This document shows, in pieces, positions 14,501-26,500 of a DNA stretch of 64,000 nucleotides. The translations under genes and the position numbers were made by a program. The notes beneath the pieces are model-generated. The model saw only the letters and a program-made list of their open reading frames with translations, did not search any database and was not told the DNA's origin. Positions within the stretch are counted from its first letter, which is position 1; each line of letters begins with the position of its first letter. This DNA comes from Owenia fusiformis. Lineage: Eukaryota; Annelida; Polychaeta; Sabellida; Oweniidae. The stretch lies in assembly GCA_903813345.2 (NCBI GenBank), contig CAIIXF020000002.1:32756109-32820108 (forward strand). Reading direction: 5' to 3'.

Positions 14501-17500
14501 GCTTATACAAACACTTTTGATTTGAGTCCAATGGTGTTTGGGTTAAACAGGTTTTACTGTACATCCTGTTGATGTATGTCAGTCTGACACACAGCACGAA
14601 AACTTTTCAAGAACATATCCTCTATTGCATATTTATATTGCAAATGGTATCACAAAATGTACTCTATAACACTATCATTTGTTCACGTTTATGAACACTC
14701 TAAAATTATGTTTAGAACACCTACACACTAAATTACAATAGAGGCCTGTCTCTATTATATTCAGTTACAAAAAAAAGAACCAAATATGCAGTTTGCTTGC
14801 CATGCAGTAGACTGTTATAATATAACATCTATCATATATTTATAGATTCAGAGCAGCTTTTTATGTTTAATTCATGACACTTTTGACACAAGTTCATTCA
14901 TAAGATAAGACCTCATACCACATGTCCTCAGGAATTGATACTATAAATGTACAATTGTATTACTATCAATGTCTAGAGTAAATAAAATGTATTTTTAAAT
15001 ATAATGCACCCTTTGTGAGTTTTTCTTGATTCATGCTACTAAATCATAAGGTGAATACCCTGCGTGCAGAGTCTAGTTAAACTACACTCTGCCTAGTAGA
15101 GAGCATATTACAGTTTAGTAGCCCCGCCCCCACGACGGGTACCGGTGACAGTTTGCGTAATAAATAACTTTTGACCTACGCGCTGACCTCTCTTCCACCA
15201 ATCAGCGAGCTTGAAGAAACACACGCCAAATGCGTTCTAATTAAATATGCGCATGTCATTGGTCAATTCCGGGCTCAACGATGACGTCAGAAGGAATGAC
15301 CATATATAGAACGTCGGTCAATTTTGGCCGACGAACACTGATTGGCGCGGTGAGTTCACAGGTTTATTTTAGTTTGAAAGAGTGAAGACGAAGCTCTCTT
15401 TTAAGAAGTGAAGTCAAACGAATGCAAAGGGTATAAGGTGAACTTTTTTTATTATTGTGTATGTGTCATAGTGTCAGGCAGGTGAAGTCTGAATCCCTTC
15501 TCCATATCCCTGGTATATTAGGTACAGATAAAGCTCTCTTTTAAATAGCAAAAACACTATTGGAAATGGAAGTCACTATTGTACAATACGTAATGCTTTG
15601 TGCAAGAGTATAATGTCAGAACCCGCATTTAATCACCATGTGTTTTATCACAAGGCTTTATGCAAGAGTACATGTGTTTTATCACAAGGCTTTATGCAAG
15701 AGTACAATGTCAGAACCCACATTTAATCACTATGTGTTTTATCACAAGGCTTTATGCAAGAGTACATGTGTTTTATCACAAGGCTTTAAGCAAGAGTACA
15801 ATGTCAGAACCCGCATTTAATCACCATGTGTTTTATCAAAAGGATAGATTCAAAGATATATTGAAAAATTATTGATGACAAGATAATTTCCAACATTATT
15901 TATATTTTACACAATAAATTTCAATGTAAAGTACAATTTCAAGAAAAGATAAACAAAAAAAGAAAATATAGGCACGAAATGACCTATACTAGTATATGTA
16001 TGTACATTGTATAGACATACCAAAATATATTGGCACTTGAGATAGCTGAAAAAGCGAAGTAGAAGTATGGTTTCTGGCATGTCTTTAGTCTGGAGTGTTC
16101 ACTTGACGTTCTGATTGATGTTTGCTGATTTCTCATACATGCACTTTCTTGATAAAGCATTATATAACTCCTTATAACTTTACTTTTATGATAAAGTAAG
16201 CAAAACATATCCAACTAGATGGGATGAAATGGAAAAGTCCATAGAGAGCTAATAGCAGTAAGCCATAATTGGCATCCCAAACAAACCAAGAGATAAAAAG
16301 GTTTGTTTCACTTTTATCTTAACCATTTCCACTTCCTTTCATTACATGTAACATTATTCATTTATTGCCTCTTTAGTCTTTATCTTAATTGATTTCTTTC
16401 ATTAGATCTAGTATTGCAGTGATCTCTCGAGCATTGAACTAGCCTAGTGGTGAATTTACTCCCTTTCCAGTTTATTTTCCTCACTTCATCATGTAATACA
16501 CATCTTGGAAACTCAACTTGGGATGAAAATAAAAAATCTTTGCACCTCAAATCATAAACCCATTGAGAATTTAGAAAACTGTTTTAACGATAACAGAAAT
16601 CTACTTGCGAAAGGGGGCAGAACAATCAGTGACTGCTTATTCTATATGTAACTTATTTTTAGTCCCTGTATATCAGCGACTGACACATCTTTGGGTATGA
16701 AAATAGATGAATGCATTATCAAATACAACAAAAACGCTTACGAATCCTAACAGGAGCATTTTAGATAAAGATAAAAGTCAAGAATAATTGGAATATTATG
16801 TACCATTCTAGATATTTAAGTTAGATTATATAATGAGTCCACAAAATATCCCTCTGAGGAAATAATTGATATATCTGTCGATTATATCTTTTATTCCTCC
16901 TTCATGAGTCCCCTGGTGGCTGGAGCCTAAGTACATCATATGAAGCTCTCTTTTAGGAAGCAAAATCAAACTACTGTATTGTCAAGTGTACTCTTTAGGG
17001 ACTCCTTCAAGGGGGATTGGCTCCCAGGATCAAACTCGAAATTTTCCAACAATAAAAATGTTGAAATGTTGTTATTTTCTGAAATTATAACCAACTATAA
17101 ATTCAAATTAAACAGTTCAAAAGATTCGAACCAATATTTCGATCATTTTTTGTGAGTTTTGGAATTTTTCGTTGGGAAATAAGACCAATATTCTTGATTC
17201 AAATGTTGAAGTGAACAAAATGGCGGCTGTTTGAATTCAAATTTTGTATCACGACATGCCCATAAATGGGACAGAATATCGATGTTGCACTCTGGGAGCT
17301 AATCCTCCTTGGGACTCCTTATTAATGAAATTGCATAGAGACAATTTATTTCCAATGATATGGCCTGATAGCAAAACCTGGGAACATGATTACTGAAATG
17401 TAACAATTTTGTAAAGTATGCTAATTATATCAATCATTTTTTATCTTGACATTTTATCAAAGTGGTTTCCCAAATGTAGTTTTATATTGTTAAAGGGATG

Positions 17501-20500
17501 TTTTTAAGTAACAAAGCAATCTCCCAAAATAAGTGATTTTGATTAAACAGTGAGTTATCTAACCCAAAGGAGTATAATTTCAGTATTATACATTAAACTG
17601 ATAATAAGTAAATTGCAGTTTTAGAGATCCGGCAAATTATGTTTATTGGTGATTTAAATGAAAACAAATTGTTCTAGTTAGGGTCTGCGCCTTTAAACTT
17701 TGAAGCGTTGAGATTGGCAAGTGCTAACACCAGCTCCACAGGAACAGGTTAAAATTTCAAGTATGTGGTCATGAAAAGCTCATACATGCACATGCTAATA
17801 AATACATTTACGATCTCATAAAAAATTTTTTTACTTCTTTATATTTTCATTTCAATATTATATGCATTAAACGCCTCACCAAAAAGTCTCTTTAAGGTGT
17901 TTAAAAAAATGATTCAGACAGAAGACTACCTGTTGAAATGTCTGGTTTATCTAGTGACCTTCAATACATTTACTGTTGCATCAGATTCTGAATAGAGTAC
18001 CCTTTCCATTCATTCAACTCTTAAAAGAGAACTTCATCTTACTTTTAGCTAACCTCTGCACTCAATGTATGGATATATAGAGAGAGATATATAGGAGAGG
18101 GGTCAATAGAACTCCCCCCATAGACCCCCTACTTTTAAAACAAATTACCTTGTTCACTCTACTGCACAAGGTACACTTATTTTCAATGAAAACAAAACAC
18201 AACCATCTGTCACTTTGATGCGCATAAGGTTGCACTCAGTATACATAACATGGGACCTTTAAAATAAATTGAGCTTTGATTAAAAATAAACTTTGTGTAG
18301 TAGTTGATATCTAAATAACTGACAGGGCTAATTATATTTTAATGACATTTCAAATAAAACATATCAAATAGGTATATGTGGGGTCTAGCTATCTTATTTG
18401 TACACCTCAATCATTTTATAAGTTCATTCTACCAACCTCCAAACCACACTGGTCAACTTTTGAATCACTATTTTTTCTCATTTTGATAGTCTATCCTTTT
18501 TTTGACTTTTGGCATAACAAAATAATACATAATCAATAAAAAAATGTTTTCTTCTTGTAAATACATATTTTTTGTTAGACATGAATTTGTTGCCAAGAAA
18601 ATATGTCACTAGACTTAACCAAAGGATTCATGCTGAAAGTTCATATTTCAAGCCAAATTAGCAAACATCCTAATTTCCTAATTTTCAATACACTTATATG
18701 GAAAGGCTACCAATTATGACATCATATTACTAAGGCCATGACAGGTCAAAACATTTTTGACATCTGATTACACCTGACATGAAAGGACTTGAGATGTTTC
18801 AAATGTTTCAAGCCAAATAAGCCAACTTCCTGATTTGAGTCTTGTATCCACCCCCCCCCCCTCCCCCGCCCCATGTACTTCACCAACAGGACCTTTTGGA
18901 GCAAGACTGTGTTGAGCTATTCTGTTTCCCATATGGAGACAACCAAATACCCTACTGTTATGATGACCTTTGAGTTCCAGGGTATCACTCAAGGAAATGT
19001 TACACTTGCAAGCTACCTGAGAGTATCCCTTACTAATGAGTAAGGCCGAAATATCAAATATCAGCTTAACACGAGCTTGAGGTGGGAGTTCTACATGTAT
19101 CACATTAACAAGAATCAAACTTTTTCTTGGCCTATGTATCAGATGTCCAGCAAGAGCATTGAGCCAGGAAAGAAATGAGTTTGTAAGTTCATGTTCACTT
19201 ACTAAGATAAGGCACATTTTACAAGATGTAGGTTTCTTGAAGGTCAATATTCTAATCTCAAATTGAAATAATATAGTAATTTAGACTGACTCTCTCACTC
19301 TCCCAGATTGTAACTGAGCATTTACTGATCTTAAATATTGTATTTTAAATAAATTAAAAGTCAATTTCTTTCAAGAATCAATGTGTATCAGAATCAGCAA
19401 ATAGAGCAAGCCACAACATAACATTCACCCTAAACACCATAAACTTTGCTTGTGGACGTATATTCACCTGCTTGTCAGTAAAATTGTACAAAATTGAAAG
19501 AAATGACAGGCAAACGCAGATGGGACATATTTGAGCAATTTTGGGTTTCTCAATGTGTAAACAAATATACCTCTACTTGTTCCATCTCTAAATACAATAC
19601 AGTCCTACATACACCTCAAGAATATTGAGGCAATTCTTGATTAATCTATTTAGGTTTATTTTCTAATTTGTCCTATTTTCATTAGGAATGCACTGTAACT
19701 GTAAGCACAAGCTAGGATGAGACTTTACAATGAACTTACACCCCCATTCTGATACTCATAGCATCTTTCTGTTTCAGGGCTGAGAAAAAATGAGATGTCA
19801 TGGTTTATCATGATGTTACATCCAAGCTTCATGATGTGTATCAGCTTAAACAAATGGTGGAATGAAGAAAATGATCTCATAACACCACATCACAGCCTCA
19901 ATGTCAGAGAATTTGTAGATGAAGGTTTTCTTAAAGAAGCAATATCACACTATATATACAAAGAAAAAGATATAGCATTTTTATCAGAACTTCTGGATCG
20001 GCCTTAGTATAAGAAAGCAGGGTTCAAAACACATGTGTCTGACTGCTAATAGCAATCACCTTTTACTCTTGACAGTGAGCTTGCAAAAATGAATATTGAA
20101 TTGCCTATATTAGATGTCACTTTGGGGGTCAGAATGGTAAAAAAATAAAATCTTGAAAATTAAGATGTTTGGGTAGATGAATAAGTCAAAATTGTAAGTA
20201 AATACATGTAAAAGTAAATATGTCCAGACATCGGGTAATTCACTTCATTCTAAAAGACGTGACTGCCATAGGTTGGCTGCATTCACTAAGAGACAGGCTG
20301 GACAGGCAAGTGCATAGAGCCAAGTTAATTAGTTATTCAATATATAAGTACATATCATCTACCAAGACACTAATCACACTAATAAACAAATGCAAAAATA
20401 ACAAGGCATTAACATGCAAAATGTCACCACCTGCCATTTGTTACATACACTGACTGCGACACACTGAATGCCAAATCTACAAAAATGTTTGAGACTTTTC

Positions 20501-23500
20501 CAATACAATACAAAATAGTTAGAGATTGTAACAGTACCAATACAAAAGTTGTGGTGGTGCATTAAAACCTATTATGGAAATATTTCGAGACATGCAACTA
20601 TAAAACTGAAATCCATCCATCCTGACTTATATTATAGAAAATCAAAGTTGATAGGGTATAACCTTAATTAAGGCATCATATGAGACTGTGTCTTAGACTG
20701 TATATTTACAAACGTGTAATCGACTGAAGGTGATGTGAACTCTTAGATGTTACACTGTTGTGTACTATGTTTACAAATAGACAGAAAATATATCTTTCAA
20801 TTCAAAGGTGAGAAACGTGCCTTGTTTACCTTAAAAATCCCCACCTTTGCACAGATTGAAAATCCTTGTGTAAATTTCATATTGAGCAATTTTTTCTATG
20901 TCATTTCTAAATACAAAATGATAAACTTGAAACCTAAATCTGATCTGATTTTAAGAGATTTCTGTATATTTTAAACTCTGCTCAAACAATATTATTTACG
21001 GACTACTACCATTTTTCTCATCAATTTGTTTTCAAAACTTCATCGATGAGAAATTCTATTTAAGGGATAATTATAGGAAGATTCCCTTTCATCTTTACCT
21101 GTTGCTGTTGATTGATGATTTACATGTAAGCAGGTAATTATAGGCTTAAAAATTCTTTATTTCCTGAAATTTCCCTGCAACACAAAATGAATCCCAGTTT
21201 TCTCAAGATTTCTGTATAATTCAGAGTAATGACTACATGCCAGTTTACACAGCCAATATAATTCGACGCCGTTTTGGCATCGAAAAAATTCGGCACTGTT
21301 CCGACACCGTTTCGACACCGTTCCGACACCGAAACCTTTCAACACCAAAATTTGTTACCGGACTAGTCAGTACATTTGGTGCCGAGACGGCACCGAAATT
21401 TGGCACCGAAACAGCGTCGAAAATCAGATTGCATTTTGGGGGTGTATTCCTTGCTGATTACACTCTTTTCTACTGTTTTGTATTTTGAAACAGGAACATG
21501 TCAGATTAATATTTGAACCATAGGTCAGTTAGAGGGTGTATTTGCGACTTGAATACTAAAACACACACCAACATTTTAACTGTTTCTTATAAATACACTA
21601 AAAATCTCAAGATCCATAGCAAGCTTTTGAGCTAGCTTTTTAGCTGCTGCTAATGAAATCCCTGGAGAAGGAAGCAGATTTTTTGGGCCCACCCAACCCC
21701 ACTGAATATAAAATTTGACAGGTTTGACCGAAAATCACTTGAACAGTGCTCAGAATCCAGATTGTTTGTCTCTAGAAGATTGGTAATACACAGCACTGCA
21801 TAGGAACAGGAGAAAAGTCTAGCTACAAGCCCCTGTGACCCCCTCTAACTACTTGACTGCACACTACACGGGTATAAAAACTTCTCACACAGGGAAAGTG
21901 TGTATAGTAGTGGGGGGTCAGATATGAGCTTATAGGGCAGCTCAGTTCCCAGCAGCTTGACGAAATCTTAATGTTTTTTTCTGGCTTGCATAAGGGACTG
22001 CATAGGGATGATGTATTAGATGTAGGAGAAATAAAGTTCAACATGATGATATAAACAAAACATTAACATGTCATCATAAACCATACCATCTTCTTCCTGT
22101 GGAATACAGAAGGGTCATTCTGATTTACAAGAGTCCTTCTTAGTCTGGTATTTAGCCTAGCTCAGGTCAACCCCTATCTAATTCTAAAGGATTTGGAAAA
22201 TGGACACAGGGAGGGGCTTAGTTAGAAAGGCTGAATTCCTTTTTATGCCATATGTTGTTAGTACACTATAGAAGAGACTGTGAATAACCCAACATGGAGG
22301 GATTTTGAAAGTTGGAGCCACTGAATGAAGATTGGAAGATACATGATATTCATTTCAATTCACTTACCAGATATGCCATCTGGGTTGGTAGCTTGTTGAT
22401 TTTCTTTATTGCACCTGGGCTCAATGTGTTCATCAACCTGGAAAAATAAACAAATAAGATACATTTAGAGAGATGTTCCACTTTACAGTTTTACTATACT
22501 CAGAGGAAGTTAAAGTTGTCACAAGTTATTTTTTGTGACTGAAATTCCCTACAGAATTGCCTGCTCATCACCCCAATTTCCTGATTTTAAGAGAATTAAA
22601 TATGTTTTAACAAACAATAAAAAGGTCAGTGAGGCAAATTAGAAGGTGGTGTCAAATAACTACAGAAGTTGATTTAGAACTGTGAAGTGCATAAATGATG
22701 CATATTTTAAAAATGTCAGTCTTGGTTTAAGACCATGTACACCCCCCCCCCCACCCCATCTTCCCCTAGTCTGTAAAACAGAGATGGAAGATGTACAGAT
22801 GGGGATGTTCAGGACAATGATACCATTTATGAGAAAACATGACTTACTCGCAAAGTAGTGTTCCATTCTCCAGTGATTTTCTGGGATCATCTGGTGAGGA
22901 GAATTTCTTTCTTGTTACAGCCTAGAATAAAAGAAGAAACTTTTTAAGAGATTATGTCTAATATCAGGAGTACATATGACAATTACAAGGGGGGGGCAAG
23001 CGCAGAAAATTATTTTGAGCCCCAATGTCTTTAAGATCCAAAATTAAAAAATTATGCCCAGTAATTAAATTTATGTGGGGAGAAGCATATTTTGGGCCTT
23101 AAACATTTTTTGAGCCTCACTTTTTTGGGACCCACCCATATCGCCACTGAATAGAAAATAAACATTGTTATGATAAGACTTGTTTCTCATATACCAAACC
23201 TCATGGTTCATTTAAAATGAAGCACTTTTTGAAATGAATACTAAATATGATGTCATTGATTAAACTGCTCATTGATTAAAATACATCACATGGTTACATT
23301 TTATGGTATAACCTCTGATCTGAGTAAATAGTCGATGACATGACTCAGACATAAAAGAGAAGTGATAATTTTCAACTTGGACAAGTGGTCAAATAGATAG
23401 CCCTCAATATACAAGTGTGGGTGGCAGAAATGGAAATGAAAAAATTAATCAAAATTGTTGATGATTACATCATGTATTTAGTAGGTAGGAGAACCATGAC

Positions 23501-26500
23501 AGTGATTTATCAGCATTGTAGCAATTAGGAAATGTACTTACACGATTGACGAAATCGAAATTTATCTTACATTCAATCTCGAACTCAGATCAAACTGTAA
23601 TAAAGTTGTAACTTTTTTCTATAAATATGACACAGGGGTTTCACTAGCAGTATGGCAATTCTTGTTATTTTCACAAAAAGTATATGTGGTTTTTAGGAAT
23701 TTTACAATTGTTTCTATGTTAAAATTACGATTTCTGATAATTTGGCCTGTTGTTTTCAATCATTTTGCCTACATCATTAGAAATTCTGAGAAAACCTCTG
23801 ACACTTTCAGAGAAAAGCCCAAATTTGGTATTAAGGTACTGAGTCACTGTAACATAAAATGTGAGTACAAAAAGATCAACATTGTACGCTTTATTTTAAG
23901 TAATGATCAGCCCACACTGGATTATTTTCTAAATACAAGTATGGCTTTATATTGTGAGAAAGTGTTAAATCCAAAGATATAAAGTGCATTTATAAGTAAC
24001 AAACCTTTTCTTAAATTCAACGCACCTTTATATGTTAGCAATTCTTTATTTTATGTTGGCAGAAAATTATACACTGTACATGTCTTTTATATTTAGCGTT
24101 AAAAGTTCAATGTATAACATAGATGATTAGATGTCAACCTTTTTGAGATGTACAGATTCTTTATATTGTTCCTTTTTGAATGAAACATCTTATTTTCTGC
24201 CATTTTCTCTATAATTATACAGTGTATTGTGACTGCAAGCCATTAGTTAGAATATATTTTATAATCCTTACTGTATCCCCCCTCCTTTTCTCTCAATTGT
24301 AGTTTAGAACATGTATGTCATTAATTTATACATTTGTTAAGGAAGCATAGGCAAAATAAATGCCTGAGTGAACAAAAGCTATAAATCAACTGGTTTATAT
24401 TTTTGAAATCCTGAAGTTTAAAATTGTGTCTTTTAGAGTAATTTATTGCATTACATCAATGCTATGAAAGCAGTGAAGGACCGACCTTGAAGGATGGTGT
24501 AACAGTCCATGTGCTTTTTTAGATACATCATCTGATAAAATTGTATAATGAATTTTAGTCTCAAAATTTTGTTTTTCTCAAATTATAACTAGTTCTATCT
24601 TATTAATGGACGTCATGGCAGCTTCACTCACCAGTATGAGTATAATAAGGGGTATGCTGACACAAGGGGCTCGCAAAAAGCTATTTTCAAGAAGCAAAAT
24701 AGGGCATCTTCACACACTCAGTCTCCACTGCCTTCAGACTGATGGGAGCCGAGTGAAATGAAGCTGAAAAAAGGGTGGGAGTTGCAGATAATAGGGACTT
24801 AACCATATCTAAATTCAGCAATCTGGTTGAATGTTTAAGCTGTTCCAGACTCCCAAATCCTGAAGCATGGATTTTTAACAGCAATAGGTGACATCAGAAC
24901 ACTTTGTCTGTAGATTATAGTAACAGTTGATATCAGTCATATTACGCAAGCACAATCAACTTGAGAGAAAATGTGAAATAAAACAGGACAGAAATAAACC
25001 CGTTTCCTGTACGGAGCATAAAAAGGTCAAAAGAAGCTGTTAAAATGATTGCTTGAACATTTCGTTTAACTTTGAAACATGTCTAGGCTCAATATAAATA
25101 CATTTATTGATGACTCACAATAAAGATGATGATAAAACTTAAAAATAGCTCATTGGGACACTACAGTCCATTAAATTTTGATTAAGCTTATGTGTAGATT
25201 TCTATCGCTATTCAAAATTTATTAATAATTCAAGTAAACTGATAAGGGTATAAAAAACATGAACAGCTTTTGCCAAAATATACAGATTTTTATTACAAAG
25301 ACACGAACTTACACTGGGGTAAAGTAGGGAGTTGCATATTGCAACTCTAGCTTTTATGCCTACTTAGAATATTTTGATCATATAAAAAGCATGAAAATAT
25401 TTGGATCTCCACTCCTTGTATCTTTTGTCAATAATACATCTAGGGAAGAGTAAAAAAACAAGCACCTATACGATGGGAGTGATATCTGTTTTCAAGTCAA
25501 GATTGTTTGAAAAAATCTTAAAAATGGGTCCAATTTCTGCAACATGTCGAAAGACAAGGTCAAGTACCCTAATCCCCAAAACTTTATACATGTAGGAAGA
25601 ACTCCTTAGGTTGAGGCACACGGGTGTAATAACAGGCTTATAAATAGCTGTATATAAGCATTTAGGAGTCTATCAAAATTCAAGAAAAGATTATAGAAAC
25701 ATGTGAGAAATGCTCTCCATTAATAGATACCAGTCAATAACCAATAGTCTTATCTGTGATTATGGTTTATAATCATTGATAACTGCACAGAAAATGTCAA
25801 ACTATGCTTACAAATTCCATGCATTTTCTCACGATTAGACTTCAATAAATAAAAAGATTTTTGCATTTTTGAATGATTCGAATTGTGCTACTACATCCTG
25901 TTTACCTTATTTCTTCTGAATTCAACTATTTCATGTGATATTTGAAGTTTTAAAATTTGACTGATGTGGAAATCTATTTGCAGGTATAGACTTACAGGAA
26001 TTTAACTAGAGATGTTCTGCTACCTACTTATAAATACTCAATTTATGATCCATTTCAGATAATGTTATAACTTATAAGAATGGTCGACAATCCTTAAATC
26101 TATGACATTCCTTCTTTAGAGGTTTTAAAACTTCAATTTTCGACCAAACAAATCTGGCTAAATTTTATTCCAAATCTTGCAAAAAACCAAGACCTGGCAA
26201 ACCTTGTGTCTACTGACTTAAATTTTTGAATTGTACTTTAAGTTATATGTTAACTTTGAGGCTTTTGAGAGTCTCAAAAACTGATTAATAAACTTCAGTT
26301 CTACATAATAAGTATCACAGGCTTTTCCAACAGCTTAGACCTAAGATTACTCTTATGACAGACCATGTTATAAGATTTTCTTTACAACAGTCTCAGACAA
26401 GTTGGCCCGAAAAAACTTTAACAGGAATCTGTAGCACCAGCCTTCCTGCCCTCTCAAATCTTCATAAACCAGTTGATATAAACTTAATGTCAGCAGCTTA

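Noticed and set aside
1396-15440. A single 14-kb element bounded by the inverted promoter-like repeats
   Set aside because: The interval contains an in-frame exon of the CH-domain gene (2557-2666), so independent insertions are more likely.
19795-20007. 70-codon plus-strand frame
   Set aside because: No recognised family and no upstream or downstream exon; may be a decayed fragment but not supported.
23662-23982. 106-codon plus-strand frame
   Set aside because: AT-rich, hydrophobic-biased peptide without homology or splice support.
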